From contig NZ_BAAACF010000006.1 of NCBI RefSeq assembly GCF_039521365.1, forward strand, positions 122,527-186,526: 64,000 nucleotides of DNA, in the 5' to 3' direction. Within the stretch, counting starts at the first letter, position 1; every line of letters begins with the position of its first letter. A program made the translations under genes and the position numbers. The notes below the pieces were generated by a model. It made no database searches. It was given only the letters and a program-made list of their open reading frames with translations, and was not told the DNA's origin. Positions 1-8,048 of this stretch are shown one piece after another. Source of the DNA: Clostridium_AW malenominatum (GTDB taxonomy: Bacteria > Bacillota > Clostridia > Clostridiales > Clostridiaceae).

Positions 1-255
1 AAAAGCTAATCTTAATTCGCTTAACATATTTTCAGAAATATCTACAGCTACGTATTCACTTAATTTTTTATCTCTTAAAGCATAATACAGGATACCTGTC
101 CCCGCTCCAACGTCAAAAAAGGAATGTCCATCAGAAACCTTTAATAAATTTACAGCCTTTTTTGCCATATTCACCTTTTCATCTGAATTATTTATTTTCC
201 AGCTTTCATAAGTTCTATTAAAAAATTCTCTTTGGTCCTTTATTTCCATATTCAT
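1..255 (-). CDS. Class I SAM-dependent methyltransferase (partial, N-terminal part)
   Basis: The first 85 codons read from an ATG at 255, preceded by AGAAAGG, and run off the left edge of the window. The translation contains the glycine-rich SAM-binding motif DVGAGTG (about residues 46-52), followed by an acidic residue in AVDIS about 20 residues later. This is the motif I/motif II pattern of Rossmann-type methyltransferases. The substrate cannot be told from this part. The gene lies 27 bp downstream of the ACT-domain gene and is probably co-transcribed with it. Confidence 0.85.
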   Translation of the reverse strand, partial: MNMEIKDQREFFNRTYESWKINNSDEKVNMAKKAVNLLKVSDGHSFFDVGAGTGILYYALRDKKLSEYVAVDISENMLSELRLAF

Positions 256-282
256 ATTAAGCCTTTCTGATATGATATAATA

Positions 283-669
283 TTATTTAATTATATATCC
301 CTCATTAGACAGTACCTTAATAGCATTATCCATATCTTTTTCCTTAACTAAAATATAATCAGTATCATAAGTAGAAATAGCAAATATACTAATACTATTT
401 TTAGCAAGTAAGGTACTAATTGTTGAAAGTATCCCTATAAGAGCAAAGTCTAAAGGCCCTTCTACCTTTAATGCTTTCCATGGTTTTTCACACTTTATTC
501 CCTGGGGAATAAACTTTAAGTCACAGAGAATAGATAATTCATCCTTAGTCTTTGTAATAGAATAAATTTCACTTTGGAGACACCAATGTGGAATATTATC
601 TTCACTGCTTAATCTGCACACTCCAAAGATACCCTCTAATAATTTCATTTTCAATTGTATATTATTCAT
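283..669 (-). CDS. ACT domain-containing protein
   Basis: This 128-aa protein resembles the small CASTOR/ACT_7-type ACT proteins. An N-terminal beta-rich part carries CRLSSEDNIPHW (about residues 18-29). A C-terminal ACT half contains GPLDFALIGILSTI and STYDTDYILVKEKD. Such proteins are thought to bind amino acids and act as sensors; no ligand can be assigned here. The start is supported by AAGGAAG upstream. It lies directly upstream of the truncated methyltransferase gene in the same direction. Confidence 0.75.
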   Translation of the reverse strand: MNNIQLKMKLLEGIFGVCRLSSEDNIPHWCLQSEIYSITKTKDELSILCDLKFIPQGIKCEKPWKALKVEGPLDFALIGILSTISTLLAKNSISIFAISTYDTDYILVKEKDMDNAIKVLSNEGYIIK

Positions 670-684
670 AGTAGGTTCTTCCTT

Positions 685-1377
685 TTATCTATAATTTACT
701 TTTTCTAAATTTGGTACATGTTCAAATTCTATAGTTTTTTCATGATATAAAAATTTTACTCCGTCAATCCATTCTCCCTTATAATCCCTTTGTAAAAAGG
801 TTTCTATAAGCCTGTCTTCTGTCGTAATCCCTCCAGCGGATCCCTGTAGAAAGCCCGTTGCCCAGGTGGGTGATTTCATGAGAGCAACATCTTTTATTCC
901 TTCGTTGTCTTTTGATTCCTTAATATTAACTACGACTATTTTCTTTCCTTCCACCTCTTCTACTTTAGTCACTTCAATAGGCAAATTATTAAAATAGTAA
1001 CTCGATAACTCCCCCGCAATTAAGTTAAGCTTTTGAATTAATGTCTTATCTTTTGGCATTATCATATAAAAGCCTATTTCCTGCTTATAAGTCTCCACAT
1101 TAGCAGTGTACGCAGGTATCAATTCATATTTATCATTCTCTTTGTTTTCTTTAAACATTTCAATTATTGCTACTTGATCTTTTACTTTACTTTCTAGTGT
1201 TTTATATTTTTTATCTAAACCGCTGTACTTGTCCTTTAATTCATTATTATTTTCTTGGAGAGTTTTTATTTCAGTGTATAACTTTTCCTCCTGTACGTTT
1301 GTCCTATTAGAACATCCTATCATGGTTATACCTAAAAAAGTTGCAACAATTAAATTCAGTATTAATTTCTTCTTCAT
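685..1377 (-). CDS. Predicted lipoprotein with coiled coil
   Basis: A 230-aa exported lipoprotein of unknown function. AGGAGG lies 5 bp before the ATG at 1377, so this start is preferred over an in-frame ATG eight codons upstream. The N-terminus is KKK followed by a hydrophobic stretch and the lipobox-like ITMIGC, with cysteine near residue 22. Residues 30-75 are rich in E/K/L heptads and probably form a coiled coil. The C-terminal half (about 85-230) is globular. I do not recognise the family with confidence; it recalls Clostridium lipoproteins with a GerMN-like half. Confidence 0.7.
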   Translation of the reverse strand: MKKKLILNLIVATFLGITMIGCSNRTNVQEEKLYTEIKTLQENNNELKDKYSGLDKKYKTLESKVKDQVAIIEMFKENKENDKYELIPAYTANVETYKQEIGFYMIMPKDKTLIQKLNLIAGELSSYYFNNLPIEVTKVEEVEGKKIVVVNIKESKDNEGIKDVALMKSPTWATGFLQGSAGGITTEDRLIETFLQRDYKGEWIDGVKFLYHEKTIEFEHVPNLEKVNYR

Positions 1378-1433
1378 GTTTTCCTCCTTAAAATAACACA
1401 ATATTCTATAGTTTTATTTTACCACTAAATAAG

Positions 1434-1471
1434 ATAAAAAAATAGTAATACCTATTTTTAAGGGTATTACT
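1434..1471 (-). terminator. Rho-independent terminator of the GNAT gene
   Basis: Inverted repeat AGTAATACC (1444-1452) / GGTATTACT (1463-1471), followed on the minus strand by a run of T. It overlaps the last codons and stop of the upstream acetyltransferase gene. Confidence 0.8.
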
Positions 1472-2009
1472 TTAGAATATTTCTCCATTCATCCTCTAAA
1501 ATGCTCATCTCATATAAATTCCAATAACCACTTTCTGCTTTTCTTACATCCCTTAAAAGTCCTTCCTTTTTTAAGCCAACTGCTTCATAACATTTTATAG
1601 CCCCTTCATTAAAATCAAAAACTCCCAAACTTATCCTATGTAGTTTAAATTCTTCAAATCCTATTTTCAATACTTCTCTCAGGGCAGCTTTGCCTATACC
1701 TTTTCCTCTTATTCCTTCGTTGCAAATAAAAAACTTTCCAACTCTTCCCGAATTACTTTTCATATCAATTTTACCTAGCTCAATCATTCCAACCATTTGA
1801 TTTGTTTCCTTCAGTATTATTTTATATATAAATGTATCCGAATCTTTCTCATTAACACCAAAAGAAAAGTATTCTTTAATTTGTTCTACAGTTAGAGGAT
1901 GCTTGTACCAAGGTCCTGCCCATACAAGTAATTCATCTGGAGAAGCATCTTTATTCCATTGAACTATTTTTTCAAAATCCTTTTCTTCTAAAAATTCTAA
2001 TCTTATCAT
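1467..2009 (-). CDS. GNAT family N-acetyltransferase (RimJ/RimL type)
   Basis: An acetyl-CoA-dependent N-acetyltransferase of about 180 aa. The acetyl-CoA pyrophosphate loop is visible as RGKGIGKAAL (about residues 103-112). It is followed by the family C-terminal pattern FNEGAIKCYEAVGLKKEGLLRD. AAGGGG sits 6 bp before the ATG at 2009, whereas the more upstream ATG at 2030 has no ribosome site. The substrate is unknown; relatives acetylate protein N-termini, aminoglycosides or small toxic amines. A terminator overlaps its end. Confidence 0.85.
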   Translation of the reverse strand: MIRLEFLEEKDFEKIVQWNKDASPDELLVWAGPWYKHPLTVEQIKEYFSFGVNEKDSDTFIYKIILKETNQMVGMIELGKIDMKSNSGRVGKFFICNEGIRGKGIGKAALREVLKIGFEEFKLHRISLGVFDFNEGAIKCYEAVGLKKEGLLRDVRKAESGYWNLYEMSILEDEWRNILK

Positions 2010-2097
2010 AGCCATCCCCTTATTTCTCATTTTAAATTATATTAGTATATTCAGTTATTTTTATCATCTTTCAATAATCGAAAAAATGTTATTATAA

Positions 2098-2430
2098 TTA
2101 TTGTAAATACATCAACATAATTAATTTACTAATTTTAATACTTTCTTTTATTGTCTCTACTCTTAAGCTTTTTATATAAAGAGCTGTTATAATAGGAACC
2201 ATCAGAGTTAATATAAAAAAACTTATATTTTTTAATGCAACTTTCTTTATCTCACCTTTTAACATCCACCTAATTATTCCTATGAAACTTGCTATAGTTA
2301 AAAATATTCCAGTTATAATAAGCAATTTAGGTTCTTTAGTTTTTTCTAAAATAAAAAACCAAAAAATAAACACTATTACCAAAAAAGTTGGCAAAATCTC
2401 ATTTTTATTAAATTTAAATTTTTTATTCAT
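2098..2430 (-). CDS. Small membrane protein of unknown function
   Basis: 110 aa with three hydrophobic segments (about residues 14-29, 36-52 and 68-88) and a lysine-rich N-terminus (NKKFKFNK). The ATG is preceded by GGAGAGAGG. It starts 21 bp after the LUD gene and may be co-transcribed with it. No family is recognised. Confidence 0.6.
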   Translation of the reverse strand: MNKKFKFNKNEILPTFLVIVFIFWFFILEKTKEPKLLIITGIFLTIASFIGIIRWMLKGEIKKVALKNISFFILTLMVPIITALYIKSLRVETIKESIKISKLIMLMYLQ

Positions 2431-2451
2431 AACCCTCTCTCCTATTTATTT

Positions 2452-3069
2452 TTAAAATCCCTCTTCTTCTCCTACGATTATAACTATCATTCTATCCTTA
2501 TCATGTTGTCCTTCAATAATTACAAGACTATTGCATACTCTATCAGGAGACTTACAATCTACACATCTACCTAATTCAACGCAAGGAGGATTAAAACCAG
2601 CTCTCTTTGCATTCTTAGGGGAAGCTATGTTTTTCACTCTATAAATTGCTTCTTCAAGTGAATTTGTTATCTTGTTTTCTCCTACAACTATAATTACTTT
2701 ATCTGGACCATAAATCATAGCTGCAACTCTATTTCCACTATGATCTACATTTATTATATGCCCATCTATTGATATGGCATTTGTTCCTGTTATATACCAA
2801 TCTGTTAATAAGGATTTTCTTTTTAATTCTCTAACTTCTTCTTTAGTTTTAGCCATTGTTTTATCTAAAACCTTATTTCCTCTCTTAGTTAAAATATTGG
2901 TAATATCCATTCTTTTTAACGTCACTGAGTTTCCAATTCCAACTAAAGAATCTTTGGGGATTAGATTTAGAATTTCATCTACTGCTTCTTCAAAGGTTTC
3001 TGCATAATATGAATTAATCTTTCTTTGATTAAGATTGTCCATTAATTTATTTATTTTTTCTTTACTCAT
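2452..3069 (-). CDS. LUD domain (DUF162, LutC/YkgG-like) protein
   Basis: A 205-aa protein of the LUD family, related to the LutC subunit of L-lactate oxidation systems. Single-gene clostridial members have no proven role. Family features are the N-terminal helical part, VGIGNSVTLKRMDI, the central GTNAISIDGHIINVDHSGNRVAAM and VGENKI, and a cysteine-rich tail CVELGRCVDC plus one further Cys that could bind metal. No lutA or lutB is nearby. The start could be ATG 3069 (with AGGTGA) or GTG 3081 (with GGAGG); I chose ATG. Confidence 0.75.
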   Translation of the reverse strand: MSKEKINKLMDNLNQRKINSYYAETFEEAVDEILNLIPKDSLVGIGNSVTLKRMDITNILTKRGNKVLDKTMAKTKEEVRELKRKSLLTDWYITGTNAISIDGHIINVDHSGNRVAAMIYGPDKVIIVVGENKITNSLEEAIYRVKNIASPKNAKRAGFNPPCVELGRCVDCKSPDRVCNSLVIIEGQHDKDRMIVIIVGEEEGF

Positions 3070-3081
3070 TAATTTTCTCAC

Positions 3082-3610
3082 CTATCCTCCATAAGTTTTA
3101 ATGTTTTCGGGTAAAAGTGGCTCGTACATCATAATTGCATGATTTTCAGTAATGTATTCGTCTTTTAAAAACACTTCATCCTTGGTGAAAACTTTGCGAT
3201 ATATATTATTATGTCTTGTGTACCCTCCCCAAAATTCTTGATTTATATAATGTTCCTTCTACGTAACCTTTTCTTCTAGTTGGATTGCCTATAAGCCTCC
3301 AATATGAGAAGGTTTCTCCAGGCTTAATTATAATTTTATTTAAACTTTTTATAGCTATTTTCAAATTAGTTATTTTATTATGTTGCATCCACATATCTAT
3401 ATTCTTTAAATTCCTCAACAATGGAGTCTTGTGGGTGAAGTAAATATTGTAATATAATTCTTTTTCCACACTTTTTGAATACTTTTTACCACTAAAGAAC
3501 CATTGAGCGTATCTTGTTATTTTATAATAACATTTCCCTAAAAACATTCTTATTTTTGTTCTTTTTATAGGTTTTAGTTTTCTTCCCTCCACAATACTAT
3601 TTTTAAACAT
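3082..3610 (-). pseudogene. vanW family gene with internal deletion
   Basis: The first 130 codons match the start of VanW-family proteins (envelope proteins named from VanB-type glycopeptide-resistance clusters, exact function unknown). They include PGETFSYWRLIGNPTRRKGY and a KSRILG segment. There the frame abruptly changes. After the junction the VanW C-terminus continues in another frame: GGYTRHNNIYRKVF, then ENHAIMMYEPLLPENI, with a stop at 3082-3084. The middle part, with the conserved GGGVCQ region, is missing. Ribosome site AAGGAG and start at 3610 are intact. The literal ORF stops at 3209. It lies 9 bp downstream of a small membrane-protein gene. Confidence 0.85.
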
Positions 3611-3619
3611 TTTATCTCC

Positions 3620-4009
3620 TTAAATATTTTTATCATTAATGCTGTCTGAAAACTTAAATCTCTCACTTTTTAAATAATTTCTAAACATGCTTGCTATAAA
3701 CGACACCAAACAACTTATAAAAGTATATTTAAAATAGTTATTGCCTATTAAATTGTATAACTCCTTCACCACTAGGAATACTATTACAGCAATCCACATC
3801 CATGCTACTCCAACAATTAAATCAGTAATGGCAATCCATTTATATGTTTTGTATCTTTTTTTCTTTATAGTTATATAAACATCTAGCATAGTATTTATAA
3901 ATACCATTATCATCATCGGTATTAGGAAATTAAAATTCTCTGTTACATATAGTAAAAATATACTTAGAACTAAAATTACTATTGTTCCTATTCGAAGTTT
4001 CTTTAACAT
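3620..4009 (-). CDS. Small four-helix membrane protein, paralogue of the next gene
   Basis: 129 aa with about four hydrophobic segments. AGGAGGGTGAT precedes the ATG. It shares length, topology and the motif RYKTYKWIAITDL with KEYKTYKIIILIDL in the neighbouring protein, so the two look like a tandem duplication. Spacing is 9 bp on both sides, which places it in one transcript with its paralogue and the vanW remnant. Function unknown. Confidence 0.65.
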   Translation of the reverse strand: MLKKLRIGTIVILVLSIFLLYVTENFNFLIPMMIMVFINTMLDVYITIKKKRYKTYKWIAITDLIVGVAWMWIAVIVFLVVKELYNLIGNNYFKYTFISCLVSFIASMFRNYLKSERFKFSDSINDKNI

Positions 4010-4018
4010 ATCACCCTC

Positions 4019-4387
4019 CTAAATATTTTTATTCTTATACTTTTCTTTCATAAATACAGGTTTTATTGAAGCCAGCAGTGCTATTCCAACACTATTTAAT
4101 AACCAATAGTTTGCATTCTGTAAACCCTTACTATAAATAATAACAAATGAAGTTAGCCATAATGCATGTAATAAATCTATAAGTATAATTATTTTATATG
4201 TTTTATATTCCTTGATTGTAGCAGTCTGATATATATTTAACGCTATGCCTATATCTAGTAGAATAAAAATTGAGACAAGTACTTTCACATTTCCAGTTTT
4301 AAAATAAGTAATCAACAGTATTATAGATATAACACAAGCTACAAATATTACTAATTTCATCTTATCTTTTATTAGCCCTTTTAACAT
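4019..4387 (-). CDS. Small four-helix membrane protein, paralogue of the previous gene
   Basis: 122 aa with four hydrophobic segments and the shared YKTYK-hydrophobic-D motif. TTGGAGGTAGAG just before ATG 4387 is a good ribosome site, so the upstream TTG at 4399 is unlikely to be the start. It begins 16 bp after the thioredoxin-like gene. Function unknown. Confidence 0.65.
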   Translation of the reverse strand: MLKGLIKDKMKLVIFVACVISIILLITYFKTGNVKVLVSIFILLDIGIALNIYQTATIKEYKTYKIIILIDLLHALWLTSFVIIYSKGLQNANYWLLNSVGIALLASIKPVFMKEKYKNKNI

Positions 4388-4403
4388 CTCTACCTCCAAA
4401 CAT

Positions 4404-4727
4404 TTATATTAATAGATTGTAATATTTATCTACTTTCTCCTCTAGTTCCATTACACTTATAAATCTAGCTTCTCTAATAATTTCTTTTTCATCAGCAAAC
4501 ATTAAAACACAAGGTAGTGTAAATACAAAAAACTCCCCTGCTGCCATGGTTACATTATCTATTTCTACCTTTCCTAGCTGAATTTTAGGATAGGATTTTA
4601 ATAGTTCTTCTATCTTGGGAAGTAGTACATGACATACACTACAGCTATTAGATGAAAAATATATAAATGATAATCTATTTTCTTTTATAAAATTTTTTAT
4701 TTCTTCTAATGAATTTAGCATTTTCAT
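4404..4727 (-). CDS. Thioredoxin family protein
   Basis: A 107-aa thioredoxin-fold protein, probably a cytoplasmic thiol-disulfide oxidoreductase. The redox motif is CSVC (Cys29 and Cys32), atypical compared with CGPC, in the context FIYFSSNSCSVC. The cis-proline loop is seen as FTLPCV (about residues 74-79), and a final helix follows. There is no signal peptide. The ribosome site is GGAGAG. It heads a short minus-strand group with the two small membrane proteins. Confidence 0.85.
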   Translation of the reverse strand: MKMLNSLEEIKNFIKENRLSFIYFSSNSCSVCHVLLPKIEELLKSYPKIQLGKVEIDNVTMAAGEFFVFTLPCVLMFADEKEIIREARFISVMELEEKVDKYYNLLI

Positions 4728-4866
4728 AAGTCTTCTCTCCTTTTCTCTTAACTATAATTATATCATAGTATTCTCCAACATTTGTAAATTAATTAAGGTA
4801 TCTTAAAACAATCATCCATGACTTTGCATAGTATACACTAAGTTATCATTAACACTTGGAGGTAAG

Positions 4867-5020
4867 ATGTTCAGTATTTTAATTAATATAGCCGCTAAAT
4901 AATCCTTCTTCTATTGGCAAGGCTGTATCTAATGGGTGTATTAGATTGCATAATAAAGATGTACTAGAACTTGCTAATATAGTTCCTATTGGAACATCTG
5001 TAAAAATTATTAATAAGTAG
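4867..5020 (+). pseudogene. L,D-transpeptidase (YkuD) gene with large internal deletion
   Basis: GGAGGTAAG precedes an ATG at 4867 and a short start, MFSILINIAAK, typical of YkuD-type L,D-transpeptidases, then a stop. In another frame, from 4892, the sequence gives NNPSSIGKAVSNGCIRLHNK and then a normal C-terminal end to the stop at 5018-5020. This includes the catalytic Ser-x-Gly-Cys-Ile-Arg motif of the enzymes that make 3-3 peptidoglycan cross-links. The roughly 100 central residues are absent, so the product cannot be functional. Apart from this remnant and the hairpin after it, the 375-bp gap shows nothing else. Confidence 0.8.
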
Positions 5021-5039
5021 TCTTTTAAATATCATTTTT

Positions 5040-5101
5040 TTAAAAATATAAGGCTTATATTAATGTAGCTTAGTATACATTAATACAAACCTTATATTTT
5101 A
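5040..5101. terminator. Long hairpin, probable bidirectional terminator
   Basis: A long inverted repeat of AAATATAAGG and TATTAATGTA arms around a short loop, bounded by A and T runs. It lies between the L,D-transpeptidase remnant (+) and the 3' end of the hydrogenase gene (-). Confidence 0.7.
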
Positions 5102-5102
5102 T

Positions 5103-6608
5103 TTATTTAATTCTTAATTCTTTATCAATAACATCATTATCAAATGCAGTTTTATATTCTGACTCATTTTTGAAATTTATTACTGCCTTTTTAACTCTAT
5201 TCATTGACGCTATTGTTCCTGGTCCAGCGATACAACCACCTGGGCATGCCATACCTTCAAGCAAATATCCATTCTTTTTTCCAGCCTTGGCTACCTTCAT
5301 AAGCTTTACACATTCATGCAAAGTTGATACACCTTCTACATTAATTTCTTTTGAAGGATCAATAATCAAAGCAGTCTTTTTTACTGCCTCAGCCACTCCC
5401 CCTGCTATAGCATATCCTCGACCTAACGTTGAAGCATCCTGTATTTCTTTAGATACTTCTATTTCTGATAATTCTATTCCTTTGGCAACAAACATACCCA
5501 TAAGTTCCTCAAAGGTTATTACAAAATGTACATAGTCCTTAACATCTTCTCTTAATGCTTCTAACTTCTTAGAAATACAAGGTCCTATAAATGTTATGTT
5601 TGCATCTGGGTCAATTTTCTTAATATGCTTTGCAGTCTCGACCATCGGAGAAGCAGAGTCAGATATATATTCATATTGATCGGGAAATAGCTTTTTAACC
5701 ATTAAAGTCCAAGAATTACAACAGCTTGTTCCCATGTAAGGAATATCATTCGGTACTTTTTCAAGAAATTCTTTTGCTTCGTGAAGAGTGGTAATATCAG
5801 CTCCCAAGCTTACCTCTACCACATTTCTAAAGCCAAGCTGTTTTATACCCTCAAATATTTGAACCGGAGAAGCTAATGGTCCAAACTGACCCAAAAATGA
5901 GGGTGCTATTATGGCATACATATGAGTATTAGTCTTTAGTGATTTGATTAGTTGATATATTTGAGACTTATCTGCAATGGCTCCATAAGGACAATGAGTA
6001 ATGCATCTTCCACAGGATACGCATCGGTCTCTGTTTATCTGAGCTCTTCCTAAATAATCACTATCTATTGCATTAACACCACATGCATCGGCACAAGGCC
6101 TTTCATATTTTACAATTGCACTATATGGGCAAGTTTCCTTACATCTACCACATTTAATACATTTATCCTGATCAATAATTGCTCTGTTTTTTCCTATAGA
6201 AACTGCATTTGTTGGACATACATTAGTACATGGATGAGCCAAGCACTTTCGACAATTGTCTGTTACATAAAATGATTTAGTCGGACATGCTTCACATGCA
6301 TGGGTAATTACATTTACCAAAGGCTCAATAAATTGAGTTTTATCCACATCTACTTCGGAAATCCCATCAGTAACACGGTGATATTCAGTTGGTTTTCTTG
6401 CATCTAAACCCATTGTTAGTCTTAGTCGCTCGTCTACTATTGCTCTTTCTCTAAATATACTATCTCTATATATACCTACCTCATTAGGTAAAATTTCAAA
6501 AGATGCTTTCTCTAATTCGCTTAAATCAGAACCATCGTATGCCATTTTGGCAATGGTGGAAAATACCTTTCTCCTAATATTAATTAGATTAACATAGCTT
6601 TCTTTCAT
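5103..6608 (-). CDS. [FeFe]-hydrogenase, group B-type, with N-terminal iron-sulfur domains
   Basis: A 501-aa iron-only hydrogenase with its own ferredoxin-like domains. N-terminal cysteine clusters (about residues 105-130, 150-160, 172-176 and 196-206) can hold several [4Fe-4S] clusters. The H-cluster motifs are TSCCNSW (294-300), PCISKK (343-348) and MACPGGC (453-459). TSCCN differs from the usual TSCCP. No signal peptide, so it is cytoplasmic. Domain order and length fit group B enzymes (TIGR04105-like), whose physiological role is less clear than that of group A. It starts 27 bp after the 2Fe-2S protein gene and probably shares its transcript. Confidence 0.9.
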   Translation of the reverse strand: MKESYVNLINIRRKVFSTIAKMAYDGSDLSELEKASFEILPNEVGIYRDSIFRERAIVDERLRLTMGLDARKPTEYHRVTDGISEVDVDKTQFIEPLVNVITHACEACPTKSFYVTDNCRKCLAHPCTNVCPTNAVSIGKNRAIIDQDKCIKCGRCKETCPYSAIVKYERPCADACGVNAIDSDYLGRAQINRDRCVSCGRCITHCPYGAIADKSQIYQLIKSLKTNTHMYAIIAPSFLGQFGPLASPVQIFEGIKQLGFRNVVEVSLGADITTLHEAKEFLEKVPNDIPYMGTSCCNSWTLMVKKLFPDQYEYISDSASPMVETAKHIKKIDPDANITFIGPCISKKLEALREDVKDYVHFVITFEELMGMFVAKGIELSEIEVSKEIQDASTLGRGYAIAGGVAEAVKKTALIIDPSKEINVEGVSTLHECVKLMKVAKAGKKNGYLLEGMACPGGCIAGPGTIASMNRVKKAVINFKNESEYKTAFDNDVIDKELRIK

Positions 6609-6635
6609 AATAGATTTTTCCTCCGTAGTTTTCTT

Positions 6636-6908
6636 TTATTTCTTTCTTACCTTGTTAATAATTTTTTCCATTACAATCTGACTGGTAGCATTAAATATTA
6701 GCTCGTCATCTATAACTACTACGGGTGATATCTTTTTATTAGTTCCTTTGCAAAATCCTAAACACTTGACTGCTTCAACTTCTAATTCTTCAACATTATA
6801 GTTATCTAAATCTTCATTAATAATGTCCTTTAAGTCTTCAATTTGGTCTAAAATACCCATCGCTCCAAGCAGCGTACAGTTTGAACCTACACAAACTTTC
6901 ACATTCAT
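6636..6908 (-). CDS. Thioredoxin-like [2Fe-2S] ferredoxin domain protein (NuoE/HymA-like)
   Basis: A 90-aa protein with the four-cysteine pattern of thioredoxin-like [2Fe-2S] domains: Cys6 and Cys11 in CVGSNC, Cys49 and Cys53 in KCLGFC. Larger relatives are NuoE and the small subunits of electron-bifurcating hydrogenases. Here it is a single domain directly upstream of the hydrogenase, so it is a plausible electron-transfer partner (inference). The ribosome site GGAGG is clear. Confidence 0.85.
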   Translation of the reverse strand: MNVKVCVGSNCTLLGAMGILDQIEDLKDIINEDLDNYNVEELEVEAVKCLGFCKGTNKKISPVVVIDDELIFNATSQIVMEKIINKVRKK

Positions 6909-7087
6909 AATATGCCTCCAAATTCATTCTTATTTTATCATTTATACTTAATATTAAAGCATATTTTCCTACTACTTTCTACCAAGGGAATAAAAAAACA
7001 ATATTTAATTTAAAAAGTTTGTCTAATAAATGCTAATAATACATTTTTATGAATAAATCATTAATGTTGATTAAAGTTTTATATTAT

Positions 7088-7130
7088 AAAGGTATTAGGG
7101 AAATCTTCTTTTAGTATTCCTAATATCTTT
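7088..7130 (-). terminator. Terminator of the NUDIX gene
   Basis: Imperfect inverted repeat GATATTAGGAA / TTTCCCTAATACC around a 13-base loop, overlapping the 3' end of the NUDIX gene. The T-rich tail is weak. Confidence 0.5.
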
Positions 7131-7542
7131 TTAAGTAATCCTCAATTTTTTCTTGAAGATATGGTTGAATCATTGAATATGTCATATTAGAAGGAAGTTC
7201 ATTAAACAGCTCTATCTCTTCTATTTCTAATTCAGGCAACTTGTCCAACTCAAAAACTTCTGCATAGAACATCCTTCCGTAGCTCATAGTATCCCCTATA
7301 GTTACTGAATAATCAAAAACTGGCTCTATATTATATTTTATTGCTCCTGTTTCTTCATAGAGTTCTCTTTTAGCAGTATAATCTATATTTTCTCCTTGCT
7401 CTCTATGTCCTCCAGGTATCTCCCAAGTTGTTCTTTCTTTATGTTTTGCTAATATCCATTTTTCCTTATACCTACTGCTTATTATAGCAAATTTTAAATT
7501 TTTATCTTCAACTTCTCCAATTTTATAAAAATCTATCTTCAT
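7120..7542 (-). CDS. NUDIX hydrolase
   Basis: A 140-aa NUDIX pyrophosphohydrolase. The NUDIX box spans about residues 44-66, starting GGHREQGENID and ending in the metal-binding REL-EE-TG pattern. The substrate (damaged nucleotide, nucleotide sugar or similar) cannot be told. The ribosome site AAGGAGG is ideal. Monocistronic, facing away from the DUF2512 gene. Confidence 0.9.
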   Translation of the reverse strand: MKIDFYKIGEVEDKNLKFAIISSRYKEKWILAKHKERTTWEIPGGHREQGENIDYTAKRELYEETGAIKYNIEPVFDYSVTIGDTMSYGRMFYAEVFELDKLPELEIEEIELFNELPSNMTYSMIQPYLQEKIEDYLKRY

Positions 7543-7633
7543 ATTCTCCTCCTTATAAAATCATGCTCATGAATTATATCTTAAAATATTGGAAACCATA
7601 CTATTAAACATCTGAATGAAGGGTGGTTTTAAA

Positions 7634-7987
7634 TTGACAGGACTTTTAATAAAATTAATAGTATGTCCTCTTGCTATTATAGTATCTGATTATTTATTTG
7701 CTTCAGTAAATTATTTAACTATTTACCAACAAATCGGTGTAGGTTTAGTTTTGGCTCTATCCTCTCACTTTATGGAAATTTTATTCTTACAACGGGGAAG
7801 CTTTTGGATAAGCAATACCTTAGATTTTATTGCAGCATTTCTTATTGTATATTTTAGTCAATATGTTTTACGGGGAAGTTACATAGAATATATTGGAGCA
7901 ATTTATACTTCATTAGTATTAACTGCAATTGAGTTGGTTCACCATTTATATTTAATCAGATCTTATAAATCGGAAAAAGTAGATTAA
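7634..7987 (+). CDS. DUF2512 (YndM-like) membrane protein
   Basis: About 117 aa with four hydrophobic helices, matching the DUF2512/YndM family of Bacillus and Clostridium integral membrane proteins of unknown function. Visible features are CPLAIIVSDYLF near the start and the last helix ending in HHLYLIRSYK. AAGGGTGG lies 7 bp before TTG 7634, while the upstream ATG (7616) has no ribosome site, so I prefer TTG. One of few plus-strand genes here; it ends at a shared terminator. Confidence 0.75.
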   Translation: MTGLLIKLIVCPLAIIVSDYLFASVNYLTIYQQIGVGLVLALSSHFMEILFLQRGSFWISNTLDFIAAFLIVYFSQYVLRGSYIEYIGAIYTSLVLTAIELVHHLYLIRSYKSEKVD

Positions 7988-8000
7988 AGTTATTATATGT

Positions 8001-8035
8001 AAAGCACTACTGTAAATTAATATAGTAGTGCTTTT
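8001..8035. terminator. Bidirectional terminator
   Basis: Hairpin AAAGCACTACT / AGTAGTGCTTT with a 12-13-base loop, flanked by T on the plus strand and A on the left. It separates the convergent DUF2512 and YbjQ-like genes. Confidence 0.85.
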
Positions 8036-8048
8036 AACATTTATTATT

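Noticed and set aside
3209..3610. Intact 133-aa VanW-like gene
   Set aside because: The ORF ends right after a frame change, and the true VanW C-terminus follows in another frame, so it is a deletion product.
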